Positions 15,682 to 24,738 of a DNA stretch of 45,987 nucleotides are shown piece after piece; position 1 is the stretch's first letter, and each line of letters opens with the position of its first letter. This DNA comes from an uncultured Lachnospiraceae bacterium (lineage in GTDB: Bacteria; Bacillota; Clostridia; Lachnospirales; Lachnospiraceae): contig CARQVR010000023.1 in assembly GCA_949051815.1 (NCBI GenBank), forward strand, positions 1 to 45,987, given 5' to 3'. The notes beneath the pieces are model-generated. The model did not search any database and was not told the DNA's origin. It was given only the letters and a program-made list of their open reading frames with translations. The translations under genes were made by a program, and so were the position numbers.

Positions 15682-17946
15682 ATGAAAAAGAGCAGAGCGG
15701 TTGTCAGTCTGATCGTCTATATGCTGATTTTGGGACTGCTGGGTTATACGGCAGTTTTCGGCGTCGGTTCGGACAAGTCGGGCGCGGCGGAGAGCATTAA
15801 GCTGGGACTGGATCTGGCGGGCGGCGTCAGTATCACCTATCAGGTAGTGGGAGACGAGGATCCCAGTGCGGAGGATATGAGCGATACCATCTACAAATTG
15901 CAGCAGCGTGTGGACGGTTACAGCACGGAGGCGCAGGTGTATCAGGAGGGAAATGACCGGATTAACATCGAGATTCCCGGCGTCACCGATGCCAATGCGA
16001 TTTTAGAGGAGCTTGGTAAGCCCGGAAGCCTTTACTTTATCGCACAGACGGACAGCGAGGGCAACAATAACTATGACATGGGCTACGGTGTGGATGCGGC
16101 AGGCAATCTGGTTCCGCAGTACCAGTTGAACAAGACATTGGAGGAATTGCAGGCGGACGGTTCCATCGTGCTTACCGGTACGGAGGTGGACGGCGCGCAG
16201 GCGAGAGCCCAGCAGGATTCCATGGGAAATCTGGAAAATGTAGTTTCCCTTTCCTTTAACGAGGCGGGTAAGCAGGCCTTTGCGGATGCAACGACCAAAG
16301 CTTTTGAGAACGGTGAGACCATTGCGATCTACTACGACGGCGAGTTCGTGAGCGTGCCCAATGTACAGGCGGCTATCACGGACGGCAACGCGGTGATCAC
16401 GGGACAGAGCACGGCGGCGGAGGCGGAGCAGCTTGCTTCCACCATCCGTATCGGCGGTTTGAAGCTGGAGCTTGAGGAGCTTAGGTCCAACGTGGTGGGT
16501 GCACAGCTTGGTTCGGCGGCGATCCGGACAAGTTTGACGGCGGCGGCAGTCGGTTTTGCGCTGGTTGTTATCTTCATGATTGCGGTTTATTATGTGGCGG
16601 GTTTTGCGGCGTCTCTGGCGCTGTGCCTGTATACGGAGCTTCTGGTCATTCTGATGTATGCTTTTGAGGTGACCTTAACCCTGCCCGGTATTGCGGGTAT
16701 TATCTTAACCGTCGGTATGGCGGTGGATGCGAACGTGATTATCTTCGCCCGTATCCGCGAGGAGCTGGCGGAAGGCAAGAGTGTGCAGAATGCGATTAAA
16801 ATTGGTTTCCAGAAGGCTTTATCTGCGATTCTGGACGGCAATATCACCACATTGATTGCGGGTCTGGTACTCTACTTTATGGGAAGCGGTACGATCAAGG
16901 GCTTCTCCATCACTTTGATGTTAGGTATCGTCCTTTCCATGTTTACGGCGCTTGTGGTGACCAAGTTCTTAGTGAATATCTTTTATGCGCTGGGCGTTCA
17001 GAGCGAGAAAGCCTACGGTGTGGCGAAGGAGAGAAAGACCATCAACTTCCTCTCTAAGAGATATGTGTTCTTCGGTATTTCCGTCGCAGCGATTCTGGCA
17101 GGATTCGTCGCTATGGGCATCAATAAATCGAGCATCGGCATGACGATGAATTACAGTCTGGATTTTGTGGGCGGCACTTCCACAACCATGACGCTCAACG
17201 AGGATATGAGCATCGAGGAGATCGACGCGCAGATCGTTCCCCACATCGAGAAGATTACCGGGGACGGCAACGTGATGAGCACGAAGGTGGCCGGTTCCAA
17301 CGATATTATTATCAAGACAAGAACGTTGAATGTGCAGGAGAGAGAAGCCTTCAACGAGGTAATGGTAAACAACTTCGGCGTGGACGAGAACAGCATCACG
17401 GCGGAAACCATCAGCGCGACAATCAGCTCTGAAATGCAGTCCGGCGCGATCAAGGCGATTCTGGTGTCCACGGTGCTGATGCTTCTGTATATCTGGTTCC
17501 GCTTTAAGGATATCCGCTTCGGCGCAAGTTCTGTGATTGCGCTGCTGCATGACGTGCTTGTGGTGCTTGCGTTCTACGCGATTGTGAGGGTGTCTGTGGG
17601 CAATACCTTTATCGCGTGTATGCTGACGATTGTCGGTTACTCTATCAACGCCACCATCGTTATTTTCGACCGTGTGCGTGAGAACCTGCGTGAAATGCGG
17701 AGCAAAGAAGGGCTGGATGAGATGGTCAACAGAAGTATTACCCAGACGCTCACGAGAAGTATCTTTACTTCCCTGACCACCTTCTTTATGGTGGCGGCTC
17801 TGGAGGTGTTCGGCGTTTCTTCCATCCGGGAGTTTGCGCTGCCTCTGATGGCAGGTATTATCTGCGGTACCTATTCTTCCATCTGTCTGACGGGCGCGCT
17901 CTGGTATGTGTTCCGTACGAAGCTGGTGAAGAAGGCGGCGAAGTAA
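15682..17946 (+). CDS. secDF: Protein translocase subunits SecD and SecF, fused
   Basis: A 754-residue fusion of SecD (about 1-455) and SecF (about 460-754), expected to have twelve membrane helices. SecDF uses the proton gradient to help SecYEG complete export. Visible features are the SecD D1 motif LGLDLAGGVSITY, the large P1 extracytoplasmic domain (about 50-280), the TVGMAVDANVIIFARIREE block, the SecF motif SLDFVGGTSTTM, and SINATIVIFDRVRENLREM. AAGGAGA lies before the ATG. The fusion is common in Firmicutes. Its placement directly after scfB recurs in Clostridia, which hints at but does not prove a link to peptide export. Confidence 0.95.
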   Translation: MKKSRAVVSLIVYMLILGLLGYTAVFGVGSDKSGAAESIKLGLDLAGGVSITYQVVGDEDPSAEDMSDTIYKLQQRVDGYSTEAQVYQEGNDRINIEIPGVTDANAILEELGKPGSLYFIAQTDSEGNNNYDMGYGVDAAGNLVPQYQLNKTLEELQADGSIVLTGTEVDGAQARAQQDSMGNLENVVSLSFNEAGKQAFADATTKAFENGETIAIYYDGEFVSVPNVQAAITDGNAVITGQSTAAEAEQLASTIRIGGLKLELEELRSNVVGAQLGSAAIRTSLTAAAVGFALVVIFMIAVYYVAGFAASLALCLYTELLVILMYAFEVTLTLPGIAGIILTVGMAVDANVIIFARIREELAEGKSVQNAIKIGFQKALSAILDGNITTLIAGLVLYFMGSGTIKGFSITLMLGIVLSMFTALVVTKFLVNIFYALGVQSEKAYGVAKERKTINFLSKRYVFFGISVAAILAGFVAMGINKSSIGMTMNYSLDFVGGTSTTMTLNEDMSIEEIDAQIVPHIEKITGDGNVMSTKVAGSNDIIIKTRTLNVQEREAFNEVMVNNFGVDENSITAETISATISSEMQSGAIKAILVSTVLMLLYIWFRFKDIRFGASSVIALLHDVLVVLAFYAIVRVSVGNTFIACMLTIVGYSINATIVIFDRVRENLREMRSKEGLDEMVNRSITQTLTRSIFTSLTTFFMVAALEVFGVSSIREFALPLMAGIICGTYSSICLTGALWYVFRTKLVKKAAK

Positions 17947-17985
17947 GAGAGCGGTTCAGCACGCGCTCATAAAGTACTATAAATT

Positions 17986-18036
17986 ACCCTCTGAAAATGT
18001 TACAATAGGTTGTGACTTTTTCGGAGGGTGTTTTTT
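17986..18036 (+). terminator. Intrinsic terminator after secDF
   Basis: ACCCTCTGAAAA (17986-17997) pairs with TTTTCGGAGGGT (18018-18029) with one T-G wobble, followed by G and TTTTTT. The right arm contains a GGAGG that could be mistaken for a ribosome binding site. Confidence 0.85.
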
Positions 18037-18088
18037 GCGCCAGAGGAAATGGCAGCAGATACAGAAAGGTGCGATAGCGGTATTTTTT

Positions 18089-19879
18089 ATGGCGAAATGG
18101 ATGGTGTCCGCCAAGAAAGCGGATTTTGACGGGATAGCGAAACGGTTTGGGATTGATCCGGTGATTGCCAGAATCATACGAAACAGGGACGTGGTGGGGG
18201 ATGAGAAGATCGAAAAATTCCTGCATGGCACGACGGCTGACTTATATGATCCGGCGCTCCTAAAGGACGCCGGAAAGGCGGCGGCTATTCTCTGTGAGAA
18301 AACGAAGGAGAAGAAAAAGATCCGGGTGATCGGGGATTATGATATCGACGGCGTTTGCGCCACATATATTCTGACAGCGTGTCTGGAGCGGTGCGGCGCG
18401 GAAGTGTCTGCGGTGATTCCCCACCGGATTCTGGACGGTTACGGTCTGAATGAGAAGCTGATCGGGGAGGCGGGAGAGGACGGCGTGGACACCATACTTA
18501 CCTGCGACAACGGCATTGCGGCGCTTCCGCAGATCGCCTGTGCGAAAGCGCTTGGCATGACGGTGATTGTGACGGATCACCACGAGGTGCCCTACGAGGT
18601 GCAGGCGGACGGAAGCAGGGTGGAAACGCTGCCTGCTGCCGACGCGGTGGTGGATCCGAAGCAGAGTGATTGTCCCTATCCCTGCAAGGGTATCTGCGGT
18701 GCGGTGACGGCATATAAGCTGATGGAAATTTATCTGGGGGCCATGGCGGATGCGGGCGTCCTGTCTGCGGGGGAGAGAGAGACGCTCTTGCAGGAAATGC
18801 TGGCTTTCGCGGGTTTTGCCACCGTGGGGGATGTGATGGAGCTGACGGACGAGAACCGCATACTGGTCCGGTATGGTCTGCGGCAGATCGAACAGTCCCG
18901 GAATCAGGGGCTGCGCGCGCTGCTTACGGTGAACGAATTGGCAAAAAAGCGGCTGACGGGGTATCATATCGGCTTTGTTCTGGGCCCCTGCCTGAATGCG
19001 ACGGGGCGGCTTGACACAGCGAAACGCGCGCTTGCCATGTTCCGGACGAAGGAGGAGGCGGAGGCTGTTACCATAGCCGGGGAATTGAAAGCGTTAAATG
19101 ACAGCCGGAAGGAAATGACGCTTCTTGGGACGCAGCAGGCCATGGAACTGATAGAGAATACGGCGTTGAAAGAAGATAAGGTGCTGGTCGTATTCCTGCC
19201 GGACTGTCACGAGAGTCTGGCGGGGATCATCGCCGGGCGGATCAGGGAGCGGTACCACAAGCCGGTTTTTGTGCTGACATGCGGCGAAGAGGGCGTGAAG
19301 GGTTCCGGCCGTTCTATCGAGGCTTATCACATGTACGACAAGATGAGCGAGTGTAAGGAGCTGTACACGAAGTACGGCGGGCATAAGATGGCGGCGGGGG
19401 TGTCCATGCCCGAGGAGAACGTGGAGGCGTTCCGGACGTATCTGAACGCGCACAGCGGCCTGACGGATGCGGATCTCGAGGAGGTCATACATATCGACGT
19501 GCCCATGCCCATGTCCTATGTGACGATTGATTTTGTCAGGCAGCTTTCCCTGTTAGAGCCTTTCGGCAACGGAAATCCCAAGCCGGTCTTCGCCCAGAAG
19601 GATGTGAGGGTATGCCGGGGACGGATTCTGGGGAAAAATAGAAATGTGGGGAAATACCGGGTGGCCGACGGGAGCGGGCGGGAGTATGACATGATGTATT
19701 TCGGGGATCTGGAGAAGTGGCACGCCTTTCTCACAGATCATTTCGGGCAGGAAGAGACCGACAGGCTCTACGGCGGGGGCAGCAGCGCCATTGTAATCAG
19801 CGTGATTTACTATCCGGATATCAATGTATACAGAGGCCGGGAGGAACTGCAGATGGTGATGCAGGACTACGCAATATAA
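18089..19879 (+). CDS. recJ: Single-stranded-DNA-specific exonuclease RecJ
   Basis: A 596-residue DHH-family 5'-3' exonuclease of recombination and mismatch repair. DHH motifs visible are DYDIDG (Asp83-Asp85), TCDNGIAA, VTDHHE (Asp163-His165) and VDPKQSDCPYP. The DHHA1 domain has GSGRSIEAYHMYDK and YGGHKMAAGVSMP, and an OB-type C-terminus follows. The ATG at 18089 gives the family-like N-terminus (AKWMVSAKKADF). An alternative TTG at 18035 has GGAGG 7 bases upstream, but that GGAGG is in a terminator stem and the extra 18 residues look non-conserved. The true start is uncertain because no good ribosome binding site precedes 18089. TTGCGC-17-GATACA (18035-18063) could be a weak promoter. Confidence 0.93.
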   Translation: MAKWMVSAKKADFDGIAKRFGIDPVIARIIRNRDVVGDEKIEKFLHGTTADLYDPALLKDAGKAAAILCEKTKEKKKIRVIGDYDIDGVCATYILTACLERCGAEVSAVIPHRILDGYGLNEKLIGEAGEDGVDTILTCDNGIAALPQIACAKALGMTVIVTDHHEVPYEVQADGSRVETLPAADAVVDPKQSDCPYPCKGICGAVTAYKLMEIYLGAMADAGVLSAGERETLLQEMLAFAGFATVGDVMELTDENRILVRYGLRQIEQSRNQGLRALLTVNELAKKRLTGYHIGFVLGPCLNATGRLDTAKRALAMFRTKEEAEAVTIAGELKALNDSRKEMTLLGTQQAMELIENTALKEDKVLVVFLPDCHESLAGIIAGRIRERYHKPVFVLTCGEEGVKGSGRSIEAYHMYDKMSECKELYTKYGGHKMAAGVSMPEENVEAFRTYLNAHSGLTDADLEEVIHIDVPMPMSYVTIDFVRQLSLLEPFGNGNPKPVFAQKDVRVCRGRILGKNRNVGKYRVADGSGREYDMMYFGDLEKWHAFLTDHFGQEETDRLYGGGSSAIVISVIYYPDINVYRGREELQMVMQDYAI

Positions 19880-19880
19880 T

Positions 19881-20080
19881 AGATAATTGCAAAGCTCGTC
19901 TATGCATGGTAATGATTGTGCGAATGACATTACCATAAGCAGACCCTTGGAAAACGTCGGTACTTGGCGAGGTGCTTTCGAGCCTGGTACCGTTACGTTT
20001 GGAGCGGAGCGCAAGCGCGTCTGCGTTGGTTATGTCATTTGCGCAATCTCAGTCACTATAAACGAGTTTTGCAATTATCT
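19881..20080 (+). repeat. 200-base imperfect foldback element after recJ
   Basis: The two halves are inverted copies. AGATAATTGCAAA at 19881 returns as TTTGCAATTATCT at 20080. GATTGTGCGAATGACAT on the left matches GATTGCGCAAATGACAT on the opposite strand of the right half, followed by ACCA and GCAGAC on both arms. The apex is CGGTAC...GGTACCG near 19959-19991. The right arm has about 14 extra bases. It begins one base after the recJ stop. It looks like a MITE or a long structured RNA; no target duplication is obvious. Confidence 0.75.
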
Positions 20081-20106
20081 GTCAGATCCGTTGCAGGACA
20101 CGAAAA

Positions 20107-20125
20107 AGCCCGGGGCATCCGGGCT
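20107..20125 (-). terminator. GC-rich hairpin with a T-run on the minus strand
   Basis: AGCCCGG (20107-20113) pairs with CCGGGCT (20119-20125). Five A precede it, so read leftward it has a T-run and looks like an intrinsic terminator; read rightward the tail is TCTCTC and weaker. It may end recJ transcripts partially or be bidirectional. Around it, 20081-20260 shows no gene. Confidence 0.5.
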
Positions 20126-20260
20126 CTCTCGCAGTTTTCTTATGAGGGGGAGATAGTGAATTCATCAACTATCTTGATACTTATCATAATGTGTAATTGT
20201 GTCTAAAATGTGTTTAGAGTATGAAGTAAAAATAAAAAAAGATTAAGAAACCTTAAAGCA

Positions 20261-20345
20261 GTGTGAAGGAAAACACTAAGCTTGAAAGAACCTCACTAAG
20301 TGTTTTCAGGCTTCACACGAGAGAATGCCAAAGAACGGCATTCTC
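20261..20345 (+). repeat. Double-hairpin repeat, GAGAATGC family, copy before murE
   Basis: Stem 1: GTGTGAAG (20261-20268) with CTTCACAC (20311-20318), extended by AAAACACT (20270-20277) with AGTGTTTT (20299-20306). Stem 2: GAGAATGCC (20321-20329) with GGCATTCTC (20337-20345), a perfect 9-base stem with a 7-base loop. Stem 2 recurs in four other intergenic regions of the window. Confidence 0.75.
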
Positions 20346-20361
20346 TGCAGGAAGACAAAAA

Positions 20362-20390
20362 TTGCAAAAAAGCGTTTTTCGTGCTATCTT
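20362..20390 (+). promoter_or_regulatory. Promoter of murE-priA
   Basis: TTGCAA (20362-20367), a 17-base spacer and TATCTT (20385-20390), in an AT-rich stretch just after the double-hairpin repeat. The leader to the murE ATG is about 48 bases. Confidence 0.6.
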
Positions 20391-20444
20391 ACTATATAAA
20401 TAAATATAAGAATATATGAGGAAAAGATTTTAACGAGGTGAAAT

Positions 20445-21914
20445 ATGGCAGCTTTAGGAGAATTGTTGCAGGGGATATCCTACACGTGTGTATGCGGCAC
20501 GGTGGAACGGGAGATAACGGATGTTATTTATGATTCCAGAAAGGTAATTGAGGGCTGTCTGTTCGTCTGCATACCGGGGGCGAAGGCGGACGGCCATCAG
20601 TTTGCGGCGGATGCGGTGCGCGCTGGGGCGAAAGCTCTTCTTACGGAGCGTGAAGTGGAACTGCCGGAGGGGGCGGATGTGACGGTGATCCGTGTGGAGG
20701 ACGTTCGTTACGCCATGGCTTTTGTGTCGGCGGCCTATTTCGGGCATCCGGCAGAGCAGATGAAAATCATAGGCATTACGGGCACGAAAGGAAAAACGAC
20801 GACCACTTATCTGGTGAAGTCCATTCTGGAGCAGGCGGGCAGGAAGGTAGGGCTGATCGGCACCATAGAAATCATTATCGGGGATACCCATATTCATGCG
20901 GAAAATACAACGCCCCAGTCTTATCTGGTGCAGAAATATTTCCGGATGATGGCGGATGCCGGGTGCGATACGGTGGTGATGGAGGTTTCCTCGCAGGGAC
21001 TGATGCTGCACAGAACGCAGGGCTTTGTCTTTGATTTTGGTATTTTCACGAATCTGGAGCCGGATCATATCGGAGAAAACGAGCATAAGGATTTTGACGA
21101 CTATCTGCACTGTAAGAGTCTGCTGTTCAGACAGTGCAGGGTGGGAATTGTGAACCGGGACGATTCCCACTGGGAGGCGGTCACGAAAGACTGCACCTGT
21201 CAGCTTGAGACTTACGGGATCGACACAGAGGCGGATCTTCGGGCGACAGATATTACTTTCTTAATCGAAGGGGGAAGTCTGGGAATGGCTTTCACCACAA
21301 AAGGGCTTACGGAACTTTCGGTGAAGACAGCGTCTCCCGGAAAATTCAGTGTTTACAATGCGCTGACGGCCATTGCCATTTGCAGGCATTTCGGCGTGGA
21401 CGGGGAGGAGATACGAAGCGCCCTTGCGGCTGCGAAGGTGAAGGGACGCACGGAGATGGTGAAGGTATCCGATGAGTTTACCCTGATGATCGACTACGCC
21501 CACAACGCTATGGCGCTTAAGAGTCTGCTGGAAACGCTCAGGGCTTACAACCCCCATCGTCTGGTCTGTCTTTTCGGCTGCGGCGGTAACCGTGCGAAAT
21601 CAAGACGTTACGAGATGGGGGAGGTGAGCGGCCGTCTGGCGGATCTGACCATCATTACCTCCGACAACCCGCGGACGGAGGACCCCCGGGCGATCATCGA
21701 CGATATTAAGACCGGGATCGCGAAAACAGACGGCAGGTATGTGGAGATCTGCGACAGAAAAGAAGCCATTGCCTACGCCATCGATCATGGCGAGCCAGGG
21801 GACATTATCGTGCTTGCAGGCAAAGGCCATGAGGACTATCAGGAGATAAACGGCGTGAAGTACCCGATGGATGAGAGAGTGCTGATACGGGAAATTTTAG
21901 AGGAGAGGGCATGA
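20445..21914 (+). CDS. murE: UDP-MurNAc-tripeptide ligase, meso-diaminopimelate-adding
   Basis: A 489-residue Mur ligase that adds the third residue of the peptidoglycan stem peptide. The N-terminal UDP-binding domain has DSRKVIEGCLFVCIPG, the ATP loop is GITGTKGKTTTTYL (about 109-122), and the C-terminal domain has the DNPR motif (Asp407, in ITSDNPRTEDP), which is typical of enzymes using meso-diaminopimelate and not lysine. CGAGGTG precedes the ATG. Its end overlaps priA by 4 bases (ATGA), so the two are translationally coupled. It lies about 16 kb from the dcw cluster that carries murD, mraY and ftsW, so the mur genes are split here. Confidence 0.94.
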   Translation: MAALGELLQGISYTCVCGTVEREITDVIYDSRKVIEGCLFVCIPGAKADGHQFAADAVRAGAKALLTEREVELPEGADVTVIRVEDVRYAMAFVSAAYFGHPAEQMKIIGITGTKGKTTTTYLVKSILEQAGRKVGLIGTIEIIIGDTHIHAENTTPQSYLVQKYFRMMADAGCDTVVMEVSSQGLMLHRTQGFVFDFGIFTNLEPDHIGENEHKDFDDYLHCKSLLFRQCRVGIVNRDDSHWEAVTKDCTCQLETYGIDTEADLRATDITFLIEGGSLGMAFTTKGLTELSVKTASPGKFSVYNALTAIAICRHFGVDGEEIRSALAAAKVKGRTEMVKVSDEFTLMIDYAHNAMALKSLLETLRAYNPHRLVCLFGCGGNRAKSRRYEMGEVSGRLADLTIITSDNPRTEDPRAIIDDIKTGIAKTDGRYVEICDRKEAIAYAIDHGEPGDIIVLAGKGHEDYQEINGVKYPMDERVLIREILEERA

Positions 21915-24148
21915 CGGAGCGGTATGCGGATGTGATTATAGATATCGCCCACGAGAAGGTGGACCGGGTTTTCCAGTACCGGATTCCGGATGAACTGTCG
22001 GATGCGGTAAAGCCCGGCGTGCAGGTGCGTGTGCCTTTCGGCAATGGAAACCGTGAGAGGACAGGATATGTGGTGGACCTTTCAGAGGAGACGGACTATC
22101 CGCCGGAGAAGATCAAGGTGGTCAGCGCGGTGGATGAGAAGGGCATATCCGTGGAGGGCAGGCAGATCCGGATTGCCTACTGGTTAAAGAGCAATTACGG
22201 ATCCACTACCATCGCGGCTTTAAAGACGGTGCTTCCCGTGAAGCAGAAGCAGAAAACGCTGGAGAAAAAGAAAGTGGTGCGGTGTCTGCCCGGGGAGGCG
22301 TGCAGGCAGGCGGCCGACGCGTGCGAAAGGAAGCACCAGCGGGCGAAGGCGAGAGTGCTGGAAGCTTTGCAAACGGAGGAAGAGCTGCCCTACGAGCTGA
22401 TCAGACAGAAGCTCCATGTGGCGGCCTCCACCTTACAGGCATTGGAGAAGCAGGGATATATCCGGATTGAGAAAGAGGCTTTTTACAGGAACCCTGTCAA
22501 GGCCGGAGACCGCAGCGAGACGCGCCCCGTGCTGAACCGGGCCCAGCGGCATATCATAGAGGAAGTGCTTGCGGATTACCAGGCGGGACGCCCGGGCGTG
22601 CATCTGGTGCACGGTGTTACGGGCAGCGGAAAGACGGAGGTGTACCTTGGCATCATCGAGGAGATGATCGCTATGGGGAAACAGGCCATTATGCTGATTC
22701 CGGAGATTGCGCTGACGTACCAGACGCTTCTGCGGTTTTATAAGAGATTCGGAGACCGGGTTTCTGTGATCAATTCCTCGCTGTCCGCGGGAGAAAAGTA
22801 TGACCAGATCGAGCGGGCGAAGGCGGGGGAGATCGACGTGATGATCGGGCCGCGCTCGGCGCTGTTTACACCCTTTGCCAATCTGGGCGTCATTGTGGTG
22901 GATGAGGAGCATGAGAACAGCTACAAAAGCGAGACCTCGCCCAGATATCATGCCAGAGAGACGGCAGTGGAAATCGCGTCCATGTGCGGCGCAAGCGTGG
23001 TGCTTGGCTCGGCAACGCCGTCCATGGAGGCCTACTACCGGGCTGTCAGAGGTGAATATAAGCTATATGAGATGAGAGAGCGGCCGGGGAACAGTGTGCT
23101 TCCGGCGGTGTATACAATAGATTTGAGAGAAGAGCTGAAACAGGGAAACCGTTCCATGTTCAGCCGGAAATTGAAAGAGTTGATGCAGGACCGGCTCTCC
23201 AAAGGAGAACAGACCATTCTCTTTCTGAACAGGAGAGGCTATGCGGGATTTATCTCCTGCCGTTCCTGCGGGCATGTGATGAAGTGTCCCCACTGCGATG
23301 TCTCTTTGTCGGAGCACAGAAACGGGATGCTTACCTGCCATTACTGTGGGTATCAGGAGCGGAAACCGGCGAAGTGCCCTTCCTGCGGCTCGCCCTATCT
23401 GATGGGCTTCAAGGCGGGGACGGAGCAGGTGGAGGAGGCCATTTACAGGGAGTTTCCGGGAGCGCGGGTGCTGCGCATGGATGCGGACACCACCCGCAGG
23501 AAGGACAGCTACGAGCGGATCCTGTCTGCTTTTGCGGACGGGGAGGCGGATGTGCTGGTAGGAACCCAGATGATCGTGAAGGGACATGATTTTCCCAGTG
23601 TGACGCTGGTGGGTGTGCTGGCGGCGGACCTTTCCTTAAACCGGAATGATTACCGGGCGGGGGAGCGCACCTTCCAGCTCCTGACGCAGGCGGCGGGCCG
23701 CGCAGGCCGCGGAGAGCGGTCAGGCGAGGTGGTGATCCAGACTTACCAGCCGGAACATTACAGTGTGGTCTATGCGGCGAAACAGGATTATCCGGGGTTT
23801 TATGCGGAGGAGATCGCTTACAGGGGACTTGTGGGTTACCCTCCCGTGGAACATATGCTGGCGGTTCTCATCGTCTCCCGCGTGCAGGCGGAGGGAGAGT
23901 CGCTTGGAAAAGAAATGACCGATTTGGTGAAAAAGGAGATGGCCGGTGTGGCAGGCCTTCGGGTGATCGGACCGGCGGAGGCGGTGATCGGGAAGATATC
24001 TGATCTTTACCGTCATACTTTTTATATCAGGCACGGAGCATATCAGACATTGGTGGAGGCCAAGGACAGGCTGGAGCGTTTTTGCGGGGAGAGGGAGCTT
24101 AAGGGACAGACGGTACAGTTTGACTTTGATCCGATGAATACATTTTAA
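21911..24148 (+). CDS. priA: Primosomal protein N', replication-restart helicase PriA
   Basis: A 745-residue SF2 helicase that reloads the replisome at stalled forks. The N-terminal DNA-binding domain covers about 1-200. Walker A is GVTGSGKTEVY (near 235-245) and motif II is VVDEEH (near 328). The zinc-binding insertion has paired cysteines in CRSCGHVMKCPHC, then CHYCGY and CPSCGS (about 455-500). TQMIVKGHDFPSV and AAGRAGRGERSG are motifs V and VI. Length fits Firmicute PriA. It is coupled to murE and followed closely by def and fmt, the conserved priA-def-fmt order. Confidence 0.96.
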   Translation: MTERYADVIIDIAHEKVDRVFQYRIPDELSDAVKPGVQVRVPFGNGNRERTGYVVDLSEETDYPPEKIKVVSAVDEKGISVEGRQIRIAYWLKSNYGSTTIAALKTVLPVKQKQKTLEKKKVVRCLPGEACRQAADACERKHQRAKARVLEALQTEEELPYELIRQKLHVAASTLQALEKQGYIRIEKEAFYRNPVKAGDRSETRPVLNRAQRHIIEEVLADYQAGRPGVHLVHGVTGSGKTEVYLGIIEEMIAMGKQAIMLIPEIALTYQTLLRFYKRFGDRVSVINSSLSAGEKYDQIERAKAGEIDVMIGPRSALFTPFANLGVIVVDEEHENSYKSETSPRYHARETAVEIASMCGASVVLGSATPSMEAYYRAVRGEYKLYEMRERPGNSVLPAVYTIDLREELKQGNRSMFSRKLKELMQDRLSKGEQTILFLNRRGYAGFISCRSCGHVMKCPHCDVSLSEHRNGMLTCHYCGYQERKPAKCPSCGSPYLMGFKAGTEQVEEAIYREFPGARVLRMDADTTRRKDSYERILSAFADGEADVLVGTQMIVKGHDFPSVTLVGVLAADLSLNRNDYRAGERTFQLLTQAAGRAGRGERSGEVVIQTYQPEHYSVVYAAKQDYPGFYAEEIAYRGLVGYPPVEHMLAVLIVSRVQAEGESLGKEMTDLVKKEMAGVAGLRVIGPAEAVIGKISDLYRHTFYIRHGAYQTLVEAKDRLERFCGERELKGQTVQFDFDPMNTF

Positions 24149-24186
24149 AAGGATAGAAAACAGGAAAGACAGGAGGAAGAAGCAGT

Positions 24187-24669
24187 ATGGCAACCAGAAA
24201 AGTCAGGGAGATGGGAGATCCGGTTTTGAATAAGCAGTGTAAGGAGGTGACGGAAGTTACTCCCAGATTACAGGAGCTGATCGACGATATGTTTGAGACG
24301 CTGTACGAGGAGAACGGCGTGGGACTGGCGGCGCCTCAGGTAGGCATCTTAAAGCGTGTCGTGGTGATCGACACCACGGGGGAGGATCCGCTTCTGCTGA
24401 TTAACCCGAAGATACTGGAGACCAGCGGGGAGCAGGACGGCTACGAGGGATGCTTAAGCGTCCCGGGTAAGAGCGGTAAAGTGACCAGACCCAATTATGT
24501 GAAAGCGCTGGCCTATGACGAGAATATGGAGCCTTTCGAGATTGAGGGAACGGAGCTGCTGGCCAGAGCCATCTGTCACGAGGTAGATCATCTGAACGGG
24601 TGCCTGTATGTGGAAAAGGTGCACGGGCCGCTTGTCAATACCGAGGATCTGCGGGATGACGAGGAATGA
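24187..24669 (+). CDS. def: Peptide deformylase
   Basis: A 160-residue metalloenzyme that removes the formyl group from new N-termini. The three family motifs are present: GVGLAAPQVG, EGCLSVPG with metal ligand Cys89, and HEVDHLNG with His131, catalytic Glu132 and His135. The size and the EGCLS form fit type I deformylases. AGGAGGAAGA precedes the ATG. The next gene, fmt, adds the formyl group to initiator tRNA, so the pair covers both ends of the formylation cycle. Confidence 0.97.
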   Translation: MATRKVREMGDPVLNKQCKEVTEVTPRLQELIDDMFETLYEENGVGLAAPQVGILKRVVVIDTTGEDPLLLINPKILETSGEQDGYEGCLSVPGKSGKVTRPNYVKALAYDENMEPFEIEGTELLARAICHEVDHLNGCLYVEKVHGPLVNTEDLRDDEE

Positions 24670-24738
24670 TACCGACGACAGATGCGGACGGGAAACAGCG
24701 GATATATCGCGGGGCCCGGAAAGGAGAGCGTTAGACAG

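Noticed and set aside
20151..20186. Fur-like or other operator (AGATAGT/ACTATCT and TGATA-CT-TATCA palindromes)
   Set aside because: The palindromes are short and AT-rich, and are about 180 bases from the nearest promoter; not enough to call a site.
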